The notes under the pieces: generated by a model | Database searches by the model: none | Seen by the model: only the letters and a program-made list of their open reading frames with translations | Told to the model about the DNA's origin: nothing | Part shown: piece after piece, positions 7,497 through 13,916 of the stretch | Layout: every line of letters begins with the position of its first letter | Position numbering within the stretch: position 1 is the stretch's first letter | From: an uncultured Kiritimatiellota bacterium | Lineage (GTDB): Bacteria; Verrucomicrobiota; Kiritimatiellia; RFP12; UBA1067 | Assembly (NCBI GenBank): GCA_934621385.1 | Contig: CAKTUI010000039.1 | Location: 1 to 21,193 of the forward strand | Direction: 5' to 3' | Length of the DNA stretch: 21,193 bases | Made by a program: the position numbers and the translations under genes

Positions 7497-8453
7497 TCAG
7501 GCGCGGGGATGAGAATGGAAATATTCGTCCTTCAGCCGCTCGATGGAAACGTGTGTGTAAATCTGTGTGGTCGAAAGCGAGGCGTGCCCCAGCATTTCCT
7601 GAACACTCCGCAAATCCGCCCCCGCGTCCAAAAGGTGCGTTGCGAAGCTGTGGCGCAGCTTATGTGGCGAAATATCCGTCGGCAAGTCCTCTTCTGCCAG
7701 ATAACGCTTCATCCGATGCTCCACGAAGCGCGGCGAAATCGCCTTGTAGCGATCGCTCAGGAAGACGCACTGCCCATCCGCCGCCAAGTCGGGGTCGTGG
7801 GCCGCGACACACGAGCGGAGGGCCTTCAGAGCCTCGACGGCCTTGCCACCGAGGATGGCCAGGCGATCCTTGCGCCCCTTGCCATGCACGATAATCGAGC
7901 CGGTGCGCCAGTTGATTTCGCCCCAGCGGATGGGAACCGCCTCGCTGATGCGGCAACCCGTGGAATAGAGAAACTCAAAAATCGCCGCGTCGCGGCGGAA
8001 CGGATACTCCTTGAGCGTCCCCTCGGCAAAGTCTTTCGCCGGACGCTCAAGGAAGCGCGTGACCTCACCGACCGAGAGAATGCGCGGCATCATTCGCGCC
8101 ATGCGCGGCCCGCGAATGTAGGAAAACGGGTTGTCCTCCACGACGCCGCGCTGCTGCAGGTAGCGGAAGAACGTCCGCAGGGCCGCCAGTTTCCGCCGCG
8201 TCGTCGCCGGCAATGCCTCCGCTCCTGTAAATGCGACGAGAAAGGCTCGGGCCTGCGCGTCAGTGACGGTCTGCCAGGAATAGGGCGGCTCGAACGCATC
8301 CCCCCACCGATGGGTGACGAACTGCGCAATGTCGCCGAGGTAGCCCGAAACCGTGTGGGGCGAGACGTTGCGCTCGCCCGTCAGGTAGCTTTCAAAGCCT
8401 TGAATCAGCGGATCGTAGACCGCCTTACGACTGGGCGTCGGTATCACGGCCAA
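7497..8453 (-). CDS. xerC: Tyrosine recombinase of the XerC/XerD family
   Basis: A 318-residue site-specific recombinase. It has an N-terminal SAM-like core-binding domain (about 12-110; GERNVSPHTVSGYLGDI, RRKLAALRTFFRYL) and a catalytic domain with the full set of residues: R168 (STGCRISEA), K192 (GKGRKDR), H264 and R267 (SPHKLRHSF), H290 (LGHASLSTTQ) and nucleophile Y299 (IYTHV). Xer enzymes resolve chromosome dimers at dif; the position beside topA, scpA and scpB fits that housekeeping role rather than an integrase. No ATG is available at the right place. The start is TTG at 8453 (29-bp overlap with topA) or GTG at 8447, the latter with GGAAG 9 nt upstream. XerC and XerD cannot be told apart here. 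Confidence 0.93.
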   Translation of the reverse strand: MAVIPTPSRKAVYDPLIQGFESYLTGERNVSPHTVSGYLGDIAQFVTHRWGDAFEPPYSWQTVTDAQARAFLVAFTGAEALPATTRRKLAALRTFFRYLQQRGVVEDNPFSYIRGPRMARMMPRILSVGEVTRFLERPAKDFAEGTLKEYPFRRDAAIFEFLYSTGCRISEAVPIRWGEINWRTGSIIVHGKGRKDRLAILGGKAVEALKALRSCVAAHDPDLAADGQCVFLSDRYKAISPRFVEHRMKRYLAEEDLPTDISPHKLRHSFATHLLDAGADLRSVQEMLGHASLSTTQIYTHVSIERLKDEYFHSHPRA

Positions 8454-11010
8454 TCACTTCCGCATTTTTCTCGTCCGACGAGGGAATCGCCACGAGCCCC
8501 AGCTCCTTCGCCCGGGCATCGTAGTTCGGAATCTGCGCCCGATAGGCGACGGCCACACGCTTGAGGGCCATGGCCTGCCGGGGACTCAGCGAATGCCGCC
8601 GCGAGAACTGCTCGGCAAGACTGTCAACGAACGCCTTGTCGTCGTAGGTCTTGCGCCCCTTCTTCATCGGCTTGCGCCACTCCTTGACCTCGCGCAGCAT
8701 CTCCAGAATCTGCGGAACCGTCGGGTCACGCGGACGCTCCTCGAATCCACCCGGGGCGAATTCAGAGAGACGCTCCCGCACGGCGGCGGCATCTTCCAGT
8801 ACGCCGGCGTTTTCGCCAACGGCACGGGCGAGAATCGTCAGCTGCTTGGGCGAGAGTCCGCGCCCGTGCTCAACCTGTTCGCGGAGGCTCTTCAGGAACG
8901 GATTCTTCTCCATGCCGCCGATGCGGTCCATCACCTCAAAGCAGTACTTGACGATTTCGGGATCGGCCTTGTCGCCACGCGCCACCGAGTTCCCGACAAG
9001 ACCACTATCCCTCAGCGTCTTCTCAGCTTCGGGAATCTGGTCCGCATAGGCCAGCACCATGCGCACAAGGTACTCAAGCTGCCGCGCCGAAAGCGGACGC
9101 GTCGAATCCGCCGCCTGCTCCCGAACGCTGTCCACGAACGCCTTGTCGTCGTAGACGCGCTTGCCGACTTTCTTCGGCGGCTTCCACTCCTTCACCTCGT
9201 TCAGCAGCGCAAAGACGACATCGAACTTGGCGCGGTCGGGCGCCGGATCCGCACAGGCGGCGAGTTCCTGGATGAACTTCGCGTAGAAGGCGGAGAGCAT
9301 CTCGTCCATTGGCTCACCCTGCTCTTCGACGCGATCGAGTTCGGTCTCCATCTTCGCCGTGTACCCGACGTTGAAGAGCGGCTCAAGCTTCTTGACGAGC
9401 CAGTCGCAGACAAGGATGCCGCGTTCAAGGGGAATGAGTTTCTTCTTCTCCGATTTCGCGTATTCACGCGCCTTCAGCGTCTCAACCGTCTGCGCATAGG
9501 TGGAAGGCCGCCCCACGCCATTTTCCTCAAGCGCCTTGATCAGCGAGGCCTCGGAATAATGGGAAGGTCCTTTCGTCTGCTTTTCATCCGACAGCCAGCG
9601 GGCGGCATCCAGCTCTTCCCCAACGGAGAGTTCGGGGAGAGTGGCGACCTCGTCCGTGTCATCGTCATCCTCACCATCCGCCTTCTTCTTGCGGAGCGAG
9701 AGTTTCATCACATGGAGAAAGCCCTCGAAGTCCACGGTCGTCGCGCTGGCGGTGAACACATAGCTGTGCGCCAGGGCCGGCTTCCGCGCCGTCAGCGAGA
9801 CCGTCCGAAGCGTCGTCTTCGCATCCGCCATCTGGCTGGCGAGGAAGCGCCGCCAAATGAGATCGTAGAGTTTCAGCTCCGCCGCCTCAAGTTTCGCGGC
9901 AGATGGTTCAAGCGTGACATCCGTCGGACGAATCGCCTCGTGCGCTCCCTGTGCATCCGCCTTGGACTTGAAGATGTTCGGCCGCTCGGGATAAAACGCC
10001 TCACCGTAGTGGGAGACAACGAAATCCTTCGCCGCCGCACGCGCCAGTTCGCTGATGTTCACGGAGTCCGTACGCATATAGGTGATGACACCGTGTTCGT
10101 AAAGACTCTGCGCCAGTTTCATTGTCTTGCCGGGCGAGAAACCGAGCACACTCGAAGCCGCCTGCTGAAGCGTCGAAGTCGTAAAGGGCGGCAAGGCATG
10201 ACGAACCTTCGGCTGCGCCTTGAGATCGACGACCTCAAGGCGCGCACCCGCAAGGTCAAGAAGAACGTTATCCGCAATCTGCTTCTCGCGAATGGACGGC
10301 TTCTCGCCGTCAAGCCGCGCCAGTTTGGCCGTGAACTTCGTCTTCGCGGCATCGCGCTTCAGGGCCTCAACGCCCAGAAGATAGTAGGTCTCAGGCTTGA
10401 AGGCCTCAATCTCGCGCTGGCGCTCGACCAAGAGACGCAGGGCAACGGACTGGACGCGACCGGCGCTCAGCGAACGGTTGTTGGCGCACTGGATGTACTT
10501 CCAGAGAAGCGGCGAGACCTTGTAGCCGACGAGACGGTCAAGGATTCGCCGCGCCTGCTGGGCGTCGACGCGGTTCATGTCGATGTCTCGCGGTTCGGCC
10601 ACGGCCTTCAGCACGGCCGGACGCGTAATCTCATTGTAGGTGACGCGCTTGAACGGCTTGTCCGCCGCCGTCGGTTTCAGGAGTTCGCGCAAGTGCCACG
10701 CAATGGCCTCCCCTTCCCGGTCAGGATCGCTTGCCAGATAGACTTCGTCGGCACTCTTTACCGCCGCCTTCAGTTCGGAGACGACCTTCTCCTTGCCTTC
10801 CGAGACGACGTAGCGCGGAACGAAATGCCACTGGTTTTCGCCGGACGGCGTAATCTGGATTGCGCCCGAGGTCTTTGGGAGATCCCGAACGTGCCCGACT
10901 GAACTCTTCACGATGTAGCCGCCACCCAAGTACTTGCCAATCGTCTTCGCCTTCGCCGGCGATTCCACAATCAGCAACCTTTTCACAGCACTGGATTCTG
11001 TCTTCTTCAT
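8425..11010 (-). CDS. topA: DNA topoisomerase I with C-terminal helical repeats instead of zinc fingers
   Basis: An 861-residue type IA topoisomerase that relaxes negative supercoils. The Toprim domain has E16 (LIVESPAKAKTI) and SDPDREGEA (D95, D97, E99). The nucleophile is Y311 in GVITYMRTDSVN. NRSLSAGRVQSVALRLLVERQREI and ENGVGRPSTYAQTVETL are family hallmarks. After about residue 590 there is no four-Cys zinc ribbon; instead there are three related segments (about 597-672, 684-755, 765-840). The first and third share EVKEW, a Lys-rich patch, YDDKAFVDS, LS.RQ and a conserved QIP. The start at 11010 is set by a TTGACA-17 bp-TATCAT promoter whose -10 ends 10 bp upstream. The longer open frame to 11271 runs through a repeat array and is not used. 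Confidence 0.95.
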   Translation of the reverse strand: MKKTESSAVKRLLIVESPAKAKTIGKYLGGGYIVKSSVGHVRDLPKTSGAIQITPSGENQWHFVPRYVVSEGKEKVVSELKAAVKSADEVYLASDPDREGEAIAWHLRELLKPTAADKPFKRVTYNEITRPAVLKAVAEPRDIDMNRVDAQQARRILDRLVGYKVSPLLWKYIQCANNRSLSAGRVQSVALRLLVERQREIEAFKPETYYLLGVEALKRDAAKTKFTAKLARLDGEKPSIREKQIADNVLLDLAGARLEVVDLKAQPKVRHALPPFTTSTLQQAASSVLGFSPGKTMKLAQSLYEHGVITYMRTDSVNISELARAAAKDFVVSHYGEAFYPERPNIFKSKADAQGAHEAIRPTDVTLEPSAAKLEAAELKLYDLIWRRFLASQMADAKTTLRTVSLTARKPALAHSYVFTASATTVDFEGFLHVMKLSLRKKKADGEDDDDTDEVATLPELSVGEELDAARWLSDEKQTKGPSHYSEASLIKALEENGVGRPSTYAQTVETLKAREYAKSEKKKLIPLERGILVCDWLVKKLEPLFNVGYTAKMETELDRVEEQGEPMDEMLSAFYAKFIQELAACADPAPDRAKFDVVFALLNEVKEWKPPKKVGKRVYDDKAFVDSVREQAADSTRPLSARQLEYLVRMVLAYADQIPEAEKTLRDSGLVGNSVARGDKADPEIVKYCFEVMDRIGGMEKNPFLKSLREQVEHGRGLSPKQLTILARAVGENAGVLEDAAAVRERLSEFAPGGFEERPRDPTVPQILEMLREVKEWRKPMKKGRKTYDDKAFVDSLAEQFSRRHSLSPRQAMALKRVAVAYRAQIPNYDARAKELGLVAIPSSDEKNAEVIGRDTDAQS

Positions 11011-11020
11011 TATGGGCGTT

Positions 11021-11049
11021 ATGATACACTTCGTTTCTGCTTCTGTCAA
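11021..11049 (-). promoter_or_regulatory. topA promoter
   Basis: Perfect -35 TTGACA (11049-11044), 17-bp spacer, -10 TATCAT (11026-11021). The predicted start site near 11014 leaves about 4 nt before the topA ATG, with no ribosome-binding site. This is the best sigma70 match in the window. The 16-box array begins about 70 bp upstream of the -35. Confidence 0.75.
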
Positions 11050-11118
11050 GTGACGCACCGATTCCCACGAGTCGTGCGCGGCGGCGGAAAGTGGAAGATG
11101 CCGCGAGATAGCTCGTTC

Positions 11119-11470
11119 TTCTGCACGGAGGACGAATTCGCTTCTCCGGGCAGAAGCGTTTCCCTTCTCCGTGACGAGCGAGTCCCGCCCTCCGTGCAGA
11201 AGCGTTCCGTTCTCCGTGGAGAGGCGTTCCGTCCCTTCGGGAAGAAGCGTTTCCCTCTCCGTGCAGACCATTTCTCGTCATCGCGGAGAAGCACTGTGCC
11301 TCTACACGGGGAGGCCTTGCCAACTCTGCACGGAGAACGCGTCGGTTCTACACGAAGAACGGAACGCTTCTACACGGAGAAAGTGTCAAGTCAACACGGA
11401 GAACAAAGCGATTCTACACGAAGAAAAAACCAAGTCTCCGTGTAGAAGGGAAACCGTTCTCCGTGTAGAC
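11119..11470. repeat. Array of 16 quasi-palindromic 14-bp boxes at 22-24 bp spacing
   Basis: Box consensus TTCTACACGGAGAA (reverse TTCTCCGTGTAGAA). The TTCT/AGAA ends are self-complementary and the centre is asymmetric, so each box has an orientation. Centres lie near 11125, 11148, 11171, 11194, 11216, 11239, 11261, 11283, 11306, 11330, 11352, 11374, 11396, 11418, 11440 and 11463, a mean spacing of 22.5 bp. Boxes 2-7 and 15-16 read TCCGTG on the plus strand; boxes 1 and 8-14 read CACGGA. Box 6 (TTCGGGAAGAA) and box 8 are the most diverged. The 8-9 bp between boxes are partly conserved in the left half (GCGTTTCC-like). Spacers are far too short for CRISPR. Boxes 14 and 15 could pair as a 13-bp stem with one mismatch. 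Confidence 0.85.
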
Positions 11471-11487
11471 TTCGCCGCGATGCGGAC

Positions 11488-11522
11488 AAAAAAAGAGCGG
11501 GCGGGGGCATTACCCCGCCCGC
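11488..11522 (-). terminator. Strong intrinsic terminator of the orphan unit
   Basis: Perfect 10-bp GC stem: GCGGGCGGGG (11497-11506) with CCCCGCCCGC (11513-11522), 6-nt loop. On the minus strand it is followed by TCT and then seven T (A7 at 11488-11494). It has no annotated domain-bearing gene in front of it, so it marks the end of the transcript that starts near 12026. Confidence 0.9.
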
Positions 11523-11569
11523 CGTTTGGCGCGGTCACGACCGCCGCGCCGGGCCTGCCGCCCTGCGCC

Positions 11570-11851
11570 TTAGGCGGCCGCCGGCACGGCCGTGCGGCCC
11601 GTGACGCTGACGGCGCCGTCCCCCACTCCCGAGGGCGTGCGGAGCGTCATCCAAATCCCTGCGCCTGCTGGCGTCTCCCCGCGTGCGGACGGGAAGGCGA
11701 TCCCCCGGGTCTCCGAGGAAGTTCTCGGCTGGTGACGGTGCACGCGTCGGCACCCCCCTTCTGCGGCGGCGTGGTTGGCGAGACGTGTTCCGGCGGCCGA
11801 CGGACCGAGATCCGCCGCGCACCCCATCTGATGTTCCGACTTTAAAGTCAT
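11570..11851 (-). CDS. Possible 93-residue protein of the orphan unit (or part of a structured RNA)
   Basis: AGGAGG lies 7 nt before the ATG at 11851, the strongest ribosome site in this region. The frame gives MTLKSEHQMGCAADLGPSAA at the start and ends in GDGAVSVTGRTAVPAAA. It has no signal peptide, transmembrane segment or family I recognise; it is rich in Ala, Gly, Arg and Thr and contains two Cys (11 and 34). A 12-bp perfect palindrome (11838-11849) covers the first codons. Promoter (12033-12061) and terminator (11488-11522) show that something is transcribed. The GC-rich DNA is full of self-complementary stretches (for example GACGGCGCCGTC), so a non-coding RNA that happens to hold an ORF is a fair alternative. 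Confidence 0.4.
   Translation of the reverse strand: MTLKSEHQMGCAADLGPSAAGTRLANHAAAEGGCRRVHRHQPRTSSETRGIAFPSARGETPAGAGIWMTLRTPSGVGDGAVSVTGRTAVPAAA
11838..11849. promoter_or_regulatory. 12-bp perfect palindrome at the start codon of the orphan ORF
   Basis: GACTTTAAAGTC begins inside the start region (codons 1-5). In RNA it could form a small hairpin masking initiation; in DNA it could bind a dimeric regulator. This function is inferred only from position and symmetry. Confidence 0.35.
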
Positions 11852-12026
11852 TCCTGGTCCTCCTCTACGGATTCTCCTGTCCCCCGCACGACCCTTGGGC
11901 ACGCACCCAACGACGGGCGCACGGGGAGTGTCGGCATCAATTACGACCCTCGCAGCGACTCATAAAATCGACTGCTGACGAGGCGGTCTCACCGTGATTT
12001 CGAGTGGAGACTCACTCCTGCCAACG
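11852..12026 (-). other. Structured leader of the orphan unit
   Basis: About 175 nt lie between the predicted start site and the ATG at 11851. On the minus strand it holds small hairpins: GAGTG/CACTC near 12004-12019, and TTGGG/CCCAA with a 6-nt loop inside a CCCCG/CGGGG pair (about 11881-11926). No known riboswitch core was recognised (TPP, SAM, cobalamin, glycine and FMN motifs looked for by eye). The length and structure suggest a cis-regulatory leader or the 5' part of a non-coding RNA. Confidence 0.3.
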
Positions 12027-12032
12027 CCCGTA

Positions 12033-12061
12033 ATTGTACCAAATCCCCGTCCGTTTTGCAA
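12033..12061 (-). promoter_or_regulatory. Promoter of the orphan unit
   Basis: TTGCAA (12061-12056), 17-bp spacer, TACAAT (12038-12033), with TGG before the -10 making it an extended -10. The predicted start is near 12026. The -35 directly abuts a run of ten G (plus strand, 12062-12071). Confidence 0.6.
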
Positions 12062-12071
12062 GGGGGGGGGG
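12062..12071. repeat. G10 homopolymer next to the -35 box
   Basis: Ten consecutive G on the plus strand, the longest homopolymer noticed in the window. It touches the upstream edge of the orphan promoter's -35 and separates that promoter from the TGCGCA array. Tracts of this length are prone to slippage. Confidence 0.8.
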
Positions 12072-12110
12072 CAATCCCCATCCTTTCGCCGTTTTGCCGC
12101 GCCTGCGACA

Positions 12111-12186
12111 ATGCGCACGGCAAAGCCGACTCCTGCGCATCCCGGGCTTCCGTCGTGCGCATCTTCACGTCCTGTGATGCGCACGA
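12111..12186. repeat. Four TGCGCA palindromes at exactly 22-bp spacing
   Basis: TGCGCA at 12112, 12134, 12156 and 12178: three identical 22-bp intervals. The octamers are ATGCGCAC, CTGCGCAT, GTGCGCAT and ATGCGCAC. The third and fourth also form an 11-bp perfect inverted repeat (12153-12163 with 12176-12186, 12-nt loop), which might additionally act as a weak transcription barrier after the GT8 gene, although no U-run follows. Confidence 0.75.
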
Positions 12187-12224
12187 TTCGCGGCGAATAT
12201 CTCCCCTTGCCGACCCCCTTCTTG

Positions 12225-13217
12225 TCAGTGGGCTTGAGACGGAGCGGCACCCTCCAACTGCAACAACCGACGGTAGCGGCGACGAATCTTCGCAAGATGA
12301 ATGGCGTTGACGAGATTGTAGTACGGTGCGAGGATCGGTTCACGGGGCGGAGTCAGTCCAACGGCCCGCATGGCCTTGTGGTAGAGCTTGCGATAGGGAC
12401 GGTGTGACGGCTTCCACGGCTTCTTCGGTCCCCAGAAGTGAAGGATGCACGGGTTCAACGCCGCCTCAAGGCACTCACGCGGCGGATTCCCGAACCAGTA
12501 CTTCTGCGCGAGGTCGCCCGAGGCGAAGTACTTCAGCTGACGGTCGTGCAAATTCCATTTCACGGGCAGTACGGCGACGCGGTTCCAATAGAGCGCGTTG
12601 TAGGCATCCTGCTCAATGCGATCGGCAATCTCGTAATGCGCCCGATACCACTCGACAATATGCCGCGCCGTCTGCTCTTCGCGGCACTTCTGCGTATTGA
12701 AGACGACTACGCCCGTATTGAAGTAACGCTCGACCGACGGCGGCAGAATGCCGTCATCCCAGACGGCGTTGTGCTTCGACCCCGGCAGATAGTTGTACTC
12801 GTAGGCAATGGCAAAAAGCTTGTCGCCCAACGCCATCTCGAAGAGCGGCGAGATGTCCGCGTTGAAGAGGAGGTCAATGTCGAAGTGGATGAGGTTCCCC
12901 TTCACATCGTCCAGAAGATCCGGCCCGAAGATAGGCGTCCACGTGAAGATGTTCCAGCGGGAATTGGCGCGGTTCATAATCAAATCCGCATAGGGCTTCA
13001 CCGCTGGCTCGACATCCACATACCGCACGAGCGTTCCGGGAAAGTGCGCGACGACCTCTTCCAGAAGACGACGGTTCTCCGCACTGTGTCCGCCGAAACC
13101 GACCAGCACATTGACGCGAATCGGTTCCGTGCCCCGATAGTTGGAGAGCAGCGACCAGACCGCCACCCGGAGGAACTTCGCCCCATTGTCATCACATGTA
13201 AACGCCACGTCTCTCAT
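12225..13217 (-). CDS. GT8-family glycosyltransferase
   Basis: A 330-residue protein resembling family 8 retaining glycosyltransferases (LPS galactosyl/glucosyltransferase and glycogenin-like). It has an N-terminal nucleotide-sugar fold (VAFTCDDNGAKFLRVAVWSLLSN), the metal-binding DxD at D113-I-D115 (LIHFDIDLLFNADISPL), YFNTGVVVFN, EQDAYN and a C-terminal LHFWGPKKPW, the usual GT8 His/Gly/Lys region. No membrane segment is seen, so it is cytosolic or peripheral. It starts 12 bp after the GT2 gene with AAGGAG, and is the last gene of the lipid cassette. The likely role is to add a sugar to the cassette's lipid product or to LPS; donor and acceptor are unknown. Confidence 0.87.
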   Translation of the reverse strand: MRDVAFTCDDNGAKFLRVAVWSLLSNYRGTEPIRVNVLVGFGGHSAENRRLLEEVVAHFPGTLVRYVDVEPAVKPYADLIMNRANSRWNIFTWTPIFGPDLLDDVKGNLIHFDIDLLFNADISPLFEMALGDKLFAIAYEYNYLPGSKHNAVWDDGILPPSVERYFNTGVVVFNTQKCREEQTARHIVEWYRAHYEIADRIEQDAYNALYWNRVAVLPVKWNLHDRQLKYFASGDLAQKYWFGNPPRECLEAALNPCILHFWGPKKPWKPSHRPYRKLYHKAMRAVGLTPPREPILAPYYNLVNAIHLAKIRRRYRRLLQLEGAAPSQAH

Positions 13218-13229
13218 TTGTCCATCTCC

Positions 13230-13916
13230 TTAGAAATCGAAGAAAAGTGCCGCCTGTGTCAGCAGCGTATCCCGCAAGGGGCGAAAGTGCGACGCCCGAT
13301 TGCCCGCGACATAGACGGTTCGGATGGGAACCTGCTCCAGCGGCTCGTGCAAGCGTCGCAACAGGCGGAAGATCCGCGCCTCGTACTCAAAGCGTTCGCC
13401 CGGCAGGGACAGCAGGGATGCGAACAGGCGCGAGGGAATCGCCCGAAGCCCCGTCTGGGTGTCGTCAAGCCGAAAACCGAACGCAAGCCGAACCTCCCAA
13501 GCCGTCCAAGCATTTCCCCACCAGCTGCGGAACGGCACATCCTTTCCATGAAAGTTCCTTACGCCGAACGTCACGCACGAGCGTGCGCCCGCGTGCGCGG
13601 CGACGGCCTGGACGTCCTCGATGCGGTGCTGTCCATCCCCATCGACGAAGACCGCCGTCTGGATGTCGGGACGATGCTCCATCAGCCACGAAAGTGCCGT
13701 CTTGATGGCCCGACCCTTGCCCCGATTGACCGCATGGTTCACGCGGACGACGGCACGCGGCAACTTCGCGAAGTCCGCCACATTTTCCACGCTACCATCG
13801 TTGACGACAATCACCACGGGGAACGCCGCGCAAAGTGCCGCGCAAAGTGCCGCGAGTCCCGGCTCGGGATTGAAGACCGGCACAACGGCCGCCGTCGATG
13901 GAAGCACCTCGCTCAA
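13230..13916 (-). CDS. GT2-family glycosyltransferase
   Basis: A 228-residue family 2 glycosyltransferase of the short, soluble dolichyl-phosphate-mannose-synthase-like type. Motifs: AAVVPVFNPE, VVIVVNDGS, NRGKGRAIKTAL, the DxD-like metal site VFVDGDGQH, and DTQTGLRAIP near the acceptor site. GT2 enzymes of this kind often lie in aryl-polyene and related lipid clusters. The start codon is TTG at 13916, sharing a TTGA overlap with the stop of the reductase gene; no ATG fits. Three or more Ala-Ala/Cys-Ala repeats (AALCAALCAAF) near residue 25 come from a short direct DNA repeat (about 13830-13855). Confidence 0.88.
   Translation of the reverse strand: MSEVLPSTAAVVPVFNPEPGLAALCAALCAAFPVVIVVNDGSVENVADFAKLPRAVVRVNHAVNRGKGRAIKTALSWLMEHRPDIQTAVFVDGDGQHRIEDVQAVAAHAGARSCVTFGVRNFHGKDVPFRSWWGNAWTAWEVRLAFGFRLDDTQTGLRAIPSRLFASLLSLPGERFEYEARIFRLLRRLHEPLEQVPIRTVYVAGNRASHFRPLRDTLLTQAALFFDF

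Larger units (their letters stand above)
11050..12224. other. 1.2-kb intergenic region with repeat arrays and an orphan transcription unit
   Basis: Between topA and the GT8 gene. In minus-strand order it holds four TGCGCA palindromes at 22-bp spacing, a G10 tract, a promoter, a structured leader, a possible 93-codon ORF, a strong terminator, a 16-box array, and the topA promoter. All other intergenic gaps in the minus-strand runs are below about 50 bp, so this region stands out. Longer ORFs across it are Arg/Pro/Ser-rich with no recognisable domain. Confidence 0.7.

Noticed and set aside
7497..8453. Phage or integron integrase
   Set aside because: The recombinase is of Xer size with a Xer-like N-terminal domain, overlaps topA and lies next to scpAB. 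No attachment sites, direct repeats or mobile genes are near.
8593..10902. Very long plus-strand ORF (769 codons) opposite topA
   Set aside because: It is an antisense shadow: Arg/Leu-rich, no recognisable domain, and the minus-strand frame is a complete topoisomerase I. The same applies to plus-strand ORFs at 1022-2332, 7494-8564, 12438-13958, 15788-17437, 18831-19853 and 19890-20885.
11050..11445. ORFs on both strands across the box array, including an 87-codon upstream extension of topA
   Set aside because: The repeated peptides (for example HGERNASARR) are just the 22-bp repeat read in successive frames. The 22-bp period shifts frame each unit, and a good promoter sits between the array and the topA start.
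11119..11470. CRISPR array
   Set aside because: Repeats are 14 bp and degenerate, in both orientations, with 8-9 bp between them. No cas genes are present.
11480..12030. tmRNA, RNase P RNA, 6S RNA or SRP RNA in the orphan unit
   Set aside because: The conserved cores (tRNA-like 3' end with CCA, GAGGAAAGTCC-type P RNA element, SRP GGAAGGAAGC loop) were looked for on both strands by eye and not found.
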